Assembly (NCBI GenBank): GCA_018824085.1
Contig: JAHJHI010000026.1
Location: forward strand, 62,001 to 126,000
DNA: 64,000 bases
Origin: Gammaproteobacteria bacterium
Lineage (GTDB): Bacteria > Pseudomonadota > Gammaproteobacteria > Burkholderiales > Rhodocyclaceae
Reading direction: 5' to 3'
Position numbers and translations under genes: made by a program
Shown: positions 33,860 to 42,262 of the stretch, in pieces
Position numbering within the stretch: the first letter of the stretch is position 1
Layout: every line of letters begins with the position of its first letter
Notes under the pieces: generated by a model
What the model was told of the DNA's origin: nothing
What the model saw: only the letters and a program-made list of their open reading frames with translations
Databases searched by the model: none

Positions 33860-35992
33860 TCAGGGTGTCACCGTGACGCCTGCGGTACGGCGCGAGAGTG
33901 CGGTGTCCGAGCGCAGGATGTCGACCATGTCGCCCATGATGTGTCCCGCTTCGTCAAGCAGCACGTCGCGCGCCGCCTTGCGCGACCGCTCGGCGGCAAG
34001 CTCGGCGCCGAGCGCACGTTCGCCGGTCTGCAGGCCGTCGTCGCGGATCGGTTCGGCATCCGCTCCTTCGCGCGCTTGCATGCGCGCCTTCAGCCGTGCT
34101 TCCTGCGCTTCTCGCTCCCTGCGCCGCTGCGCTGCGTTCAGCGAAATCTCCGTACGCTTGCGCAGTGTTTCGTTTTCGGCCAGGTCTTCCAGCAGTTCGC
34201 GGTAGGCCTTGTCATGCGCAACGCGCGCCTGGTGGCGGGCGGACAGCAGCGGCAGCAGTTCCTGCGGATTTCCGGCCGGGCGGAAATCGACGGGTTTGAT
34301 CCGGGTCCAAGGCAGCGGGTTGTCGTAGCTCGACTCGCCGATGCGCTCGTGGTCCATGGTACGTGCCAGCGGCAGGTCCGGTGTGACGCCCCGCAGCTGA
34401 GTGGTACCGCCATTCACGCGGAAGAACTGGGCGATCGTCATTTTCAGTTCGCCGTAGGTCGGTTTCTCGCTCTTGGCCATTTCGTCCATGTCGAGCAGCG
34501 TCTGTACCGTGCCCTTGCCGAAGCTGGTTTCTCCGATCACGATGCCGCGACCGTAGTCCTGGATCGCGGCTGCGAAGATTTCCGAGGCGGAGGCCGAGGC
34601 GCGGTTGATCAGCACGCCGAGCGGGCCGTCCCAGGCCACGCCGGCGTCGTTGTCGTTCTCGACCCGGATCAGGCCCTTCGGATTGCGCTGCTGCACCACC
34701 GGACCGCTGTCGATGAACAGGCCGGTCAGCCGGGTCGCTTCGTCAAGCGATCCACCGCCGTTGTTGCGCAGGTCGACCAGCACCGCGCCGACCTTCTCCT
34801 CCTTCAGCTCGGCCAGCAGCTTCGCCACGTCGCGGCTGGCGCTGCGGTAGTCGGCGTCGGCGTGCGATCTCGCCTCGACGTCCTGGTAGAACGTCGGCAG
34901 CGTAATGACGCCGATGCGCCGGGACGCGCCGGCGCCGCCCTCGATGATGGTCTTCGACGCCGCCTGCTTTTCCAGCTTGATGGTGTCGCGCACCAGGCTG
35001 ACCCGCTTCGGCTTCACGTCGGGGCCGGCGTCGGCCGGCAGGATGTCGACGATGACCGTCGTGTCCTTGGCGCCCCGGATCAGCGCGACCACGTCATCGA
35101 CACGCCAGCCGAGCACGTCGGTCACCGGTGTTGACTCGTCACTGGCGACGCCGACGATGCGGTCACCGATGCTGATCTGTTCCGAGCGCGCCGCCGGGCC
35201 GCCGGCCAGCAGTTCACGGATGGTCACGTACTCGTCGCGCTCCTGCAGCACGGCTCCAATGCCCACCAATGACAACTTCATGTTGATGGCGAAATCCTCG
35301 GCTGCGCGTGGCCCGAGATAGTTGGTGTGTGGTTCGATCGACTCTGCGTAGGCGTTCATGAAGAGCTGGAACACGTCGTCGCTTTTCGCGCGGTTCAGAT
35401 TGGTCAGCGCCAGGTCGTAGCGCTTGCCCAGCGTTTCGCGGATGGCGGCGTCGTCCTTGCCCGCCAGCTTCAGCCGCAGCCAGTCGTTCTTGACCCGCTT
35501 GCGCCAGAGGTCTCGCAGCTCGTCTTCCGACCGGGCCCACGGCACGTCGGTACGCACGTAGCGATAGGTTTCGTCCTTCTCGAAGTCGAACCCCTTGTCG
35601 AGCAGCGCGCGCGCGTCGGTCAGGCGATCGCGCAGCCGCTGTGAATAGCGCGCGTAGATGGCGAACGGCGCCGCCAGATTCTGCTGGCGGATCGCGTCGT
35701 CGAGCAGCAGGCGTACCGAGTCGAAGGCGTCGATGTCGGATTGCATGAAGTACACGCGGTCCGGGTCCAGTGTCTTCAGGAAGCGATCGAGAATCTTCGA
35801 CGACAGCGCGTCGTCCAGCGGCACGTTCTGGTAGTGGAAGCGCGACAGCAGTTCGGAGCTGGCCTTGGCTGCGAGCGCGTGGGCCTCGACCGGGCGCAGA
35901 AGCGGCGCGGCGGGGGCGGGAGTTGCAGCCTGCAATGTCGTGACCGTCGAGACGACGAAGCCGATCAGCAGGCAGAGGGATTTCAGTTTCAT
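33860..35992 (-). CDS. prc: Carboxy-terminal processing protease Prc (Tsp)
   Basis: 710-residue periplasmic serine protease of family S41A. A signal peptide is present (about 1-22, KSLCLLIGFVVSTVTTLQAA), which favours the Met at 35992 over one 16 codons upstream. Then an N-terminal helical domain, a PDZ domain (about 230-320, LVGIGAVLQERDEYVTIREL and ISIGDRIVGV), and the protease core with Ser468 (RASASASEIF), Asp479 and Lys493 (SFGKGTVQ), spaced as in E. coli Tsp (430/441/455). A DUF3340-like C-terminal part follows. It degrades or trims periplasmic proteins with non-polar C-termini. It lies unusually between sbp and cysT. Confidence 0.95.
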   Translation of the reverse strand: MKLKSLCLLIGFVVSTVTTLQAATPAPAAPLLRPVEAHALAAKASSELLSRFHYQNVPLDDALSSKILDRFLKTLDPDRVYFMQSDIDAFDSVRLLLDDAIRQQNLAAPFAIYARYSQRLRDRLTDARALLDKGFDFEKDETYRYVRTDVPWARSEDELRDLWRKRVKNDWLRLKLAGKDDAAIRETLGKRYDLALTNLNRAKSDDVFQLFMNAYAESIEPHTNYLGPRAAEDFAINMKLSLVGIGAVLQERDEYVTIRELLAGGPAARSEQISIGDRIVGVASDESTPVTDVLGWRVDDVVALIRGAKDTTVIVDILPADAGPDVKPKRVSLVRDTIKLEKQAASKTIIEGGAGASRRIGVITLPTFYQDVEARSHADADYRSASRDVAKLLAELKEEKVGAVLVDLRNNGGGSLDEATRLTGLFIDSGPVVQQRNPKGLIRVENDNDAGVAWDGPLGVLINRASASASEIFAAAIQDYGRGIVIGETSFGKGTVQTLLDMDEMAKSEKPTYGELKMTIAQFFRVNGGTTQLRGVTPDLPLARTMDHERIGESSYDNPLPWTRIKPVDFRPAGNPQELLPLLSARHQARVAHDKAYRELLEDLAENETLRKRTEISLNAAQRRREREAQEARLKARMQAREGADAEPIRDDGLQTGERALGAELAAERSRKAARDVLLDEAGHIMGDMVDILRSDTALSRRTAGVTVTP

Positions 35993-36117
35993 CAGACGGG
36001 CTCCGGCGCGTGCGGTAACGAGGAACGAAGTATGTGCCATCGACCTCGCGCGGCGGCCGTCGGTTCAGCACCCGGTGTGAAAGTCTTCGGGTCGGGGTGA
36101 ATTTCGTCCTCTGTTTC

Positions 36118-36141
36118 CGCTCGCGGGGCACTGCGCGAGCG
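36118..36141. terminator. Inverted repeat between sbp and prc
   Basis: Perfect eight-base inverted repeat CGCTCGCG...CGCGAGCG with an eight-base loop in the 237-base gap downstream of sbp and upstream of prc. It may end most sbp transcripts so that sbp is expressed more strongly than downstream genes. There is no T-run. Confidence 0.4.
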
Positions 36142-36229
36142 CCGCGGACGGATCGCACGGTGCGCGGTCCGGATCACTCGCCCGGCTGCGCTGAATGAAC
36201 CCGATGGGCACCGAAGTTCCCGGCGGTGC

Positions 36230-37237
36230 TCAGCGCACGCTGATCTGGTCGAACACGCCGCCGTCCGCGAAGTGGATTTTCTGAGCCTTGGACCAGCCGC
36301 CGAATTCGGCGTCGATGGTGAACAGCTTCACCGGCGCAAAGGTCTTGGCATATCTGGCGGTCACCCTGGGGTCGGTCGGACGGTAGTGGTTCTGCGCCGC
36401 GATCTCCTGGCCTTCCTGGCTGTAGAGGTATTCAAGGTAGGCGGTTGCCACGGCGCGGGTGCCGCGCTTGTCCGCCACCTTGTCGACCACGCTGACCGGC
36501 GGCTCGGCCCGGATGGACAACGAAGGCGTGACGATTTCGAACTTGTCCGGACCGAGTTCCTTCACCGCGAGATAGGCTTCGTTTTCCCAGGCGATCAGCA
36601 CGTCGCCGATGCCGCGCTCGACGAAGGTGGTGGTCGAGCCACGCGCGCCCGAATCCAGCACTTTCACGTTGAAGAACAGCTTCTTGACGAAGTCCCGGGC
36701 GGTGGCGTCCGAGCCGTCCGGCTGCTTCAGTGCGTACGCCCAGGCGGCCAGGTAGTTCCAGCGCGCGCCGCCGGATGTCTTGGGGTTGGGAGTGATCACC
36801 TCGATGCCGGGCTTGACCAGGTCGTTCCAGTCCTTGATGCCTTTCGGATTGCCCTTGCGCACCAGGAACACGATGGTGGAGGTGTAGGGCGATGCGTTGT
36901 GCGGCAGTCGCTTCTGCCAGTCGGACGGGATGAGTTTCGCCTTGTCGTGCAGCGCATCGACGTCGTAGGCCAGCGCCAGTGTCACGACATCAGCTTCGAG
37001 ACCGTCGATGACGGAGCGCGCCTGCTTGCCCGAGCCGCCATGCGATTGCCGGATGGTGACGTTGTCGCCGGTCTTGCCCTTCCAGTACCTGGCGAAGGCG
37101 GCGTTGTACTCCTGATAGAGTTCTCGGGTCGGGTCGTAGGATACGTTCAGCAGCGTGACGTCGGCGGCGAACGAGTTGGCGATCAGTGAGGTGCCGAGCA
37201 GCACGCTGGCGGCGAGGGGGCGCAGGGACGATTTCAT
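36230..37237 (-). CDS. sbp: Sulfate-binding periplasmic protein Sbp
   Basis: 335-residue substrate-binding protein of the sulfate/thiosulfate importer. The signal peptide is clear (about 1-24, ending IANSFAAD). Family motifs: [35 protein letters not shown] (PROSITE sulfate-binding signature 1 region), [12 protein letters not shown] and [20 protein letters not shown]. It delivers sulfate to CysTWA, encoded 2.8 kb further along the same strand. The upstream region has the same TTTTAATT octamer as the cysT upstream region. Confidence 0.96.
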   Translation of the reverse strand: MKSSLRPLAASVLLGTSLIANSFAADVTLLNVSYDPTRELYQEYNAAFARYWKGKTGDNVTIRQSHGGSGKQARSVIDGLEADVVTLALAYDVDALHDKAKLIPSDWQKRLPHNASPYTSTIVFLVRKGNPKGIKDWNDLVKPGIEVITPNPKTSGGARWNYLAAWAYALKQPDGSDATARDFVKKLFFNVKVLDSGARGSTTTFVERGIGDVLIAWENEAYLAVKELGPDKFEIVTPSLSIRAEPPVSVVDKVADKRGTRAVATAYLEYLYSQEGQEIAAQNHYRPTDPRVTARYAKTFAPVKLFTIDAEFGGWSKAQKIHFADGGVFDQISVR

Positions 37238-37330
37238 TGTGTGGCTCCGTGTCGGAAAAATGTGATGGAGCGCACTCTAGTCAGCGCACCGCACGATGCG
37301 AACCAATTAAAACTGCGCTGCTTTGCAGGC
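37238..37330 (-). promoter_or_regulatory. Upstream region of sbp with A+T-rich core
   Basis: Read toward sbp, the sequence CAGTTTTAATTGGTTCG about 70 bases before the start codon is the only A+T-rich element. It shares the octamer TTTTAATT with the cysT upstream block, so it may be a CysB-regulated promoter. Inference only. Confidence 0.4.
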
Positions 37331-37349
37331 GATCCAAGCAGAGCATTTG

Positions 37350-37366
37350 CCGTGGAGCGGGAAGCG
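37350..37366 (+). repeat. 17-base direct repeat, first copy
   Basis: CCGTGGAGCGGGAAGCG is found here and again, identical and in the same orientation, at 38045-38061. The copies are 695 bases apart and frame most of the decayed region. Confidence 0.7.
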
Positions 37367-37652
37367 GGGGCGGGATATTCCGGCGTGGCAGTGGTCTGTG
37401 GATCCTGCCGATGAACGGCCTCTTCACCCCAGTCGCGCACGATGCAGCCGACCACGACTTCGAACCGTCGCCGCAGGCGGTGCTGGCGCGCATTGACGCA
37501 ATCCTGCCGCTGGCCTGAGCGCGCACGCGCGACCATGTTGATGGTGCGGTGACGCGGCTGTCACCCTATCCGACGCAGGGTTTGGTTAACGTGCCGCAGG
37601 TGATCGAGCGCCTGTCGCAATCCGTCGCGCTGTCGCCGGACGACAGGATCGT

Positions 37653-37679
37653 GCTGGAACCGGGCTGGAACCGGGCTGG
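37653..37679. repeat. 11-base tandem duplication (frameshifting)
   Basis: GCTGGAACCGG occurs twice head to tail (37653-37663 and 37664-37674), followed by a partial third copy GCTGG. As 11 is not a multiple of three, the second copy shifts frame. Removing one copy joins VALSPDDRIVLEPGW to REHLHHLWRHWRDRIF. Confidence 0.85.
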
Positions 37680-38044
37680 CGCGAGCACCTCCACCATCTG
37701 TGGCGGCACTGGCGAGACCGCATTTTCGGGTCATGCCGGCCGCTGCCGGCGTCGTGCCATGCCGGACGACGTGCGCGAGGCAGGCACCGGCGTGCCGGTG
37801 ATCGACCGCTCCGTGCGCACGTTTTGAGAAATCGGCCATCTGCACAATGTCGTGCGCATATTGCTGGCCAGTCATGTCGTTCACTTGCGCAAGAACCATG
37901 GGCGCGCAGGAGCCGAACGTAAGTGCCGCCACCTGGTGGACCGGCGAACATGCTGTCCTGGCAGCGGATGGCCGGCAGGCACTGTCTGTTCAACCGCGGG
38001 ATGTGGTGCCCGTCTGGCTGGAACCGTTTTTTCACGCATGCTTT

Positions 38045-38061
38045 CCGTGGAGCGGGAAGCG
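38045..38061 (+). repeat. 17-base direct repeat, second copy
   Basis: Identical second copy of the 17-mer at 37350-37366, same orientation. Too short to be called a mobile-element end; it could be a chance word or a trace of a past insertion or duplication. Confidence 0.7.
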
Positions 38062-38320
38062 CGGTGTGTCATGGGGGACCGGACGCATGCGCGCATGCCC
38101 GCGATGGCATCGTCGTCGGTGATGCACGGAGCCTGCGGGAACGGCTGGGCGACGTGTGGCTGACGCCGATGCGCGCGCTGAATCCGGGCTAAGCCGAGGC
38201 GATGTGTGAGGCCGGCGTGCTGTGCAAACCGGTGGCGCGCGAGTCCGACGACCGGCCACGGCCCAAGCCGCCTTCAGCCGCTTCTGGCACACGGCACGGT
38301 GGACGCTGCCGGAAGACGGG

Positions 38321-38836
38321 TCAGCGGGAATCAGCCGCGTCAGCGATGGATGAACCGGACGATTGTGCCGTCCGGGACGGTTCTGCCGGACCGGTTTCGT
38401 TCTTGCGGTCTATCGTGACCGATTCGCCCATCCTGACCGGGAGGTCGTTCGGATAGTTGTAACCGGTACCCTTGTTGTGGTCGATGATTGCACCGATGCC
38501 GCCGCCAAGCAGGATGTTGCCCCACATTCCACCCGCGGCACGGGAGATGGCGCGAAGGAAACCATCGCTCATGCCTTCCTTTTTGCACTCGACCGTCAGG
38601 TCTTCGGAGGAGCGGCGGATCGCGACATTTCCAGGCGTCGACGCGGTCCAGCTGCCCTTGTCGTTCTTCAATGTGCAGAGCGCCTTGTCGACTGCGGAGC
38701 CGTCCCCTGTCCTTGCGTTCAGGGTGACCGTCTGCAGTTCATTGGACGTTATCGTTGCGCAGCCGCCAAGGGTGGAGAGGGCGACGAGAAAGGGCGCAAA
38801 AGTGCATTTCAAGATGGATGTCCTGTCGAGTCGCAT
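38321..38836 (-). CDS. Hypothetical outer-membrane lipoprotein
   Basis: 171-residue lipoprotein: signal sequence with lipobox LGGC (lipidated Cys near residue 26, after FAPFLVALST), then CATITSNELQTVTLNARTGD. A glycine-rich segment (GGMWGNILLGGGIGAIIDHN, then KGTGYNYP) near residues 110-140 is characteristic of a widespread proteobacterial lipoprotein group that databases sometimes misname 'translation initiation factor 2'. The rest is hydrophilic with two cysteines (ALCTLKNDKG and VECKKEG) that may pair in the periplasm. Function unknown. The start at MRLDRTSILK gives a normal lipoprotein signal; a Met 33 codons upstream does not. Confidence 0.78.
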   Translation of the reverse strand: MRLDRTSILKCTFAPFLVALSTLGGCATITSNELQTVTLNARTGDGSAVDKALCTLKNDKGSWTASTPGNVAIRRSSEDLTVECKKEGMSDGFLRAISRAAGGMWGNILLGGGIGAIIDHNKGTGYNYPNDLPVRMGESVTIDRKNETGPAEPSRTAQSSGSSIADAADSR

Positions 38837-38982
38837 TGCCGGCTGGCTGCCTGGCCGGTCAATGACATTTGAGTGCCTTCCGGCACGGGCCTCGCAGGAT
38901 AATCGATCCGGCATGTTGCCGGATCGAATTATCACAAGTTAATCATTCGGTATTTTATTCAGTCGAAATGCCTCGGCCCGTG

Positions 38983-40161
38983 TCAGGTGTGCAAGGCCTG
39001 GTCGAGGTCAGCGATGAGATCGCTCGGGTCTTCCAGACCGATGGACAGGCGCAGCATCGAATCGGAAATGCCGCGCCTCGCACGCTCGTCGGCGGTCTGG
39101 CCGTGGTGCGTGGTGGTGCAGGGCTGGGTGACGAGGCTTTCGACGCCGCCCAGGCTGGGGGCGAGCCGGATCAGGCGCAGACGGTCGGCAACGGCGGTTG
39201 CGTCGGCGCCGCTGCCCTTGACGTCGATGCTGAGCATGCCGCCAAAGCCGTGCATCTGCGCGGCGGCAAGCTCGTGACCCGGAAAGCCGGGCAGACCGGG
39301 GTAATACACGCGGGCGATGCGCGGATGACACTGCATGGCTTCGGCAACGGCCTGTGCGCCGGCATTGTGCTGGCGCACCCGAACCTCCAGCGTGCGCAGA
39401 CTGCGTGACAGCAGGGCGGCTGTTTCCGGCGCGGGCATGGAGCCGAGATTCTTGCGCCAGTTCCAGACAGGTTCGAGCAGTGCCTTGCTGCCCATCAACA
39501 CGCCGGCCGTCAGGTCACTGTGACCGCCCAGGTATTTCGTGGCGCTGTGCATGACGACGTCGGCACCCAGTTCGAGCGGGCGCTGGTTCACCGGTGACGC
39601 GAAGGTGTTGTCGATGGCCAGCAGCGCGCCGTGCGCATGCGCCTTTGCGGCAAGTGCCCGGATGTCCGCGATGTCGAGCGTCGGATTGGTGGGTGTTTCG
39701 AGGAAGACCAGCCGCACACCGTCGTCGAGCAGCGCGTCGAGTTGGCCGGCCTCGCTGCCGAGCAGGCAATGCGTGCGCAGGCCAAGCTGCGGCAGTTGCT
39801 GTTCGAGCAGCTCCAGCGTGCCGCCGTAGGCGTCGCCGATGCAGGCGATGCCATGGCGGCCGTGGGTCAGGAACAGGGCGCTCAGCGCGGCCATGCCGGA
39901 GCAGAAGACCCATGCTGCTTCTGCGCTTTCGAGGCCGGCGAGCGTTTCCTCCAGCGCGAAGATGGTCGGATTCAGTCCGTAGCGGGTGTAGAGGCCGCCG
40001 CGCTTGCGCCCGTCCATGACGTCGAGCAGGTCGGCCGTGGCGTCGAAGCCGAAGGTGGTGGTGTTGTAGATCGGTGTGTAGGGGCTGCCGTAGGCGTCCC
40101 GGCTGCTGTGGCCGTGTATCGCGCGGGTCGACAAACCGCGCTGTTTGTCCTCGTCCGTCAT
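38983..40161 (-). CDS. Trans-sulfuration PLP-dependent enzyme (cystathionine gamma-synthase/beta-lyase family)
   Basis: 392-residue fold-type I PLP enzyme of the Cys/Met metabolism family. The PLP lysine is Lys209 in MHSATKYLGGHSD, the cofactor ring-stacking tyrosine is in YTRYGLNPT, and other landmarks are CSGMAALSAL, FLETPTNPTLD and the substrate-site LAPSLGGVESL. These residues are shared by cystathionine gamma-synthase (MetB), cystathionine beta-lyase, gamma-lyase and O-succinylhomoserine sulfhydrylase (MetZ), so the exact reaction is open. It starts 55 bases after the cyclase gene on the same strand. Confidence 0.88.
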   Translation of the reverse strand: MTDEDKQRGLSTRAIHGHSSRDAYGSPYTPIYNTTTFGFDATADLLDVMDGRKRGGLYTRYGLNPTIFALEETLAGLESAEAAWVFCSGMAALSALFLTHGRHGIACIGDAYGGTLELLEQQLPQLGLRTHCLLGSEAGQLDALLDDGVRLVFLETPTNPTLDIADIRALAAKAHAHGALLAIDNTFASPVNQRPLELGADVVMHSATKYLGGHSDLTAGVLMGSKALLEPVWNWRKNLGSMPAPETAALLSRSLRTLEVRVRQHNAGAQAVAEAMQCHPRIARVYYPGLPGFPGHELAAAQMHGFGGMLSIDVKGSGADATAVADRLRLIRLAPSLGGVESLVTQPCTTTHHGQTADERARRGISDSMLRLSIGLEDPSDLIADLDQALHT

Positions 40162-40216
40162 CGTGCGCTTTCGTGTAATCGGGGCGTTGCCAGCTTACGC
40201 CGGCAGGTGGCGCACG

Positions 40217-41110
40217 TCAGCCCAGGCAGAAGAATTCGACGACGTCGCTCGCGGCGCTGCGCGGCGAGCCGAAGGCCAGCCAGCCGTGGCCGTCGATGAT
40301 GACTTCCTCGCGCGTGAGCGCGAATTCCTGACGGCCTTCGATGGTGACGAAGGTGCCGTTGCTGGAGCGGTCGGTCAGGATGAAGCGGTCGCGCCGGTAC
40401 TCCAGATCGCAATGCTGGCGCGATGCGCGCGCGTCCTTGACCATGATGTCGACCTCGACATCCCGTCCGAGGCGCAGTCGCGGGTGGTCAGGGCCGAGCA
40501 GCCAGACGCGCCCGCCGTGATAGACGCGCATTTCGACCTTGCCGCTGCTGGCGGTCAGCCCGCCGATGTGGGTGACGTCGTCGGAATGTTCACAGCGCAG
40601 TTCGCACAGTTCGACCGAGCGTGCGACGCCCTTGACGACGCGCGGCGGCATCGGGCGCACCTTGTGCTGCCAGTGTTCGCTCAGGCGCACCGCTGCTTCG
40701 GTGGATACGATGGCGCGGCCGTGGCTTGCAAGCTCGGACAGGCGGGCGGCGATGTTGACGGATTCGCCATAGACATCGTCACCGGTTTCCAGCACCGGGC
40801 CGAAGTGGAAGCCCGTTCGCACGCCAAGCGCAAAATGCGTGGCGAGCGGCAGGTCGCTGATTTCGCGGTGGATGCCGAGCGTGGTGTCGGCTGCGTGATC
40901 GCAGGCGCGGAAGGTGGCGAGCAGGCCGTCGCCGGTCATCTTGATGACCCGTCCGGAACTGGCTTCGACCGCGTTGCGCATCGCCCCCAGGCAACGGTCG
41001 ATCAGCGCGAAGGCCGCGGTGTCGCCCATGCGTTCGTACAGTTGGGTGCTGCCGACCAGATCGGCAAACAGCACGGCGCATTCTCGTGAGCGGGGCGACG
41101 ATGCTTTCAT
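40217..41110 (-). CDS. Class III adenylate cyclase with C-terminal FHA domain
   Basis: 297-residue soluble protein. The cyclase domain (about 8-185) has both metal aspartates, Asp17 (LFADLVGST) and Asp61 (KMTGDGLLATF), the adenine-selecting Lys57 and the DVYGESVNIAARL segment with the Asn and Arg of the active site, so it should make cAMP. The C-terminal FHA domain (about 215-285) has LRLGRDVEVDI, the SRQH motif and SSNGTFV, a phosphothreonine-peptide binder. The start is at MKASSPR, overlapping the stop of the CoA-ester lyase gene by four bases. A Ser/Thr kinase partner is expected but not seen in this window. Confidence 0.9.
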   Translation of the reverse strand: MKASSPRSRECAVLFADLVGSTQLYERMGDTAAFALIDRCLGAMRNAVEASSGRVIKMTGDGLLATFRACDHAADTTLGIHREISDLPLATHFALGVRTGFHFGPVLETGDDVYGESVNIAARLSELASHGRAIVSTEAAVRLSEHWQHKVRPMPPRVVKGVARSVELCELRCEHSDDVTHIGGLTASSGKVEMRVYHGGRVWLLGPDHPRLRLGRDVEVDIMVKDARASRQHCDLEYRRDRFILTDRSSNGTFVTIEGRQEFALTREEVIIDGHGWLAFGSPRSAASDVVEFFCLG

Positions 41111-42108
41111 GAATGTCGGAAAAAGCGGCTGCTTACGGCTTCGGGCAGCGCAACGCCGGTTGCGTGCGCGCGTGCCAACAGTTCCCAATAGTAACGGTAG
41201 GACGCCCGGTCGTGCAGTTTGTCACGATGCCGGGTCGGTCCCCAGGCGGCATCCTGGGCCGCGCAGATGATGGCGATCGCGTCTTCGACCTCGCTGAAGT
41301 CCGGGCGCATCGATTCGACGATGGGCAGGATCTGGTTCGGATGGATGCTCCACATGCGCATGAAGCCGAAGTCGTGGCGTGCGCGCTCGGCGTCGCGGCG
41401 GATGTAGTCGATGTCGCGGATTTCCGTCGTCACGTTGTGTGTCGGCACCACGCCGCAGCCGTGTGCTGCCGCGGCGATCTCGCACTTGGTCCGCACGATG
41501 AGCGGATGCTCGAACTGTTTCGGGCTTTTCATCGCGTCACCGGGCAGGGCGCCGTGATGCGCGCTGACGAAATCCATCAGGCCGAGGTCGATCGACTCGA
41601 CTCGATCGAGTGCGGCGATGTCCCACACGTCGCGCAAGGCGCCGTGGCTCTCGATCAGCACATGCACCGGAATCTCGCGCGAGAGGCCGGCGGCAGATTC
41701 GCATTCGCGCAGCAGATCGAGCTGTACGCGTACGTCATCCGCGCCGCGGGCCTTGGGCAGTGTGATGAAGGCGAGGCGGGCGCCGGCTTCGCCCACGAGG
41801 ACTTTCATGTCCTCGCGCCAGTGCGCGTGCGTGATGTCATGGATGCGCACGCCGACACGACCGTGCAGGTTGTCGTCACTGTTGATGACGGCGGCGCAGA
41901 GGCGGCGATGCGCATCCTCGCTGCCGGCTGCGGCACCGTCTTCACAGTCGCAGGTCACGTCGAAGATGGGGCCCAGCTCGCCCTGCAGCGCAAGCGCCTT
42001 GCGCATGAGTTTTTCCGAACCGGCGTAGTGATCGACGGCTGGAATGATGGGGAAGGGGCGATCCGCGCGATAGAGCACTTCGCGGGGATGAACTGGGGCG
42101 TCTGTCAT
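41107..42108 (-). CDS. HpcH/HpaI aldolase-citrate lyase family CoA ester lyase (malyl-CoA lyase-like)
   Basis: 333-residue TIM-barrel lyase of the CitE/malyl-CoA lyase superfamily. The sequence DVTCDCEDGAAAGSED carries acidic metal ligands, IPVHVLIESHGALRDVW the Mg-binding Glu and RMWSIHPNQI the CoA-site region. Length and these motifs resemble L-malyl-CoA/beta-methylmalyl-CoA lyase more than CitE. Such an enzyme would split malyl-CoA or related esters to glyoxylate plus acetyl- or propionyl-CoA, in keeping with mdh next door. The exact substrate is not fixed by sequence. Its stop overlaps the cyclase start. Confidence 0.8.
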   Translation of the reverse strand: MTDAPVHPREVLYRADRPFPIIPAVDHYAGSEKLMRKALALQGELGPIFDVTCDCEDGAAAGSEDAHRRLCAAVINSDDNLHGRVGVRIHDITHAHWREDMKVLVGEAGARLAFITLPKARGADDVRVQLDLLRECESAAGLSREIPVHVLIESHGALRDVWDIAALDRVESIDLGLMDFVSAHHGALPGDAMKSPKQFEHPLIVRTKCEIAAAAHGCGVVPTHNVTTEIRDIDYIRRDAERARHDFGFMRMWSIHPNQILPIVESMRPDFSEVEDAIAIICAAQDAAWGPTRHRDKLHDRASYRYYWELLARAHATGVALPEAVSSRFFRHS

Positions 42109-42165
42109 GCGGAAAACTCCGGAATGGATGCGGCGCGCGGGCCTGCCATCGCGCGGGCGGCGCCG

Positions 42166-42197
42166 ACAAAAAAAGCGGCCACGTTACCGGGCCGCTT
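42166..42197 (-). terminator. Intrinsic terminator of mdh
   Basis: Read on the minus strand: AAGCGGCC, nine-base loop, GGCCGCTT, running into seven T's. This is a textbook rho-independent terminator 66 bases after the mdh stop, so mdh is probably a single-gene transcript and the CoA-ester lyase gene has its own promoter in the 57 bases that follow. Confidence 0.9.
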
Positions 42198-42262
42198 CTT
42201 TCGCATCAAGTCGGCCGTCCGCCGGGTGCATGCGGATCGAATGCACCCGGTGACGTGTCCGG

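Larger units (their letters stand above)
37331..38320. other. Stretch without an intact gene; probable decayed coding sequence
   Basis: About 1 kb between sbp and the lipoprotein gene. Only short frames occur, and coding-like pieces change frame: 37411-37518 (MNGLFTPVAHDAADHDFEPS, stop after 36 codons), 37576-37670 (VPQVIERLSQSVALSPDDRI), 37760-37827 (DDVREAGTGVPVIDRSVRTF) and 38097-38192 (DGIVVGDARSLRERLGDVWL). An 11-base tandem duplication at 37653-37674 shifts frame within one of them. I cannot name the ancestor; it may be one or two degraded genes. Confidence 0.45.

Noticed and set aside
37549-37827. 92-codon frame in the decayed region as a stand-alone gene
   Set aside because: It crosses the 11-base duplication and changes character there; better explained as a broken coding remnant.
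37350-38061. 17-base repeats as insertion-sequence ends
   Set aside because: Same orientation rather than inverted, no transposase between them and no target-site duplication visible.
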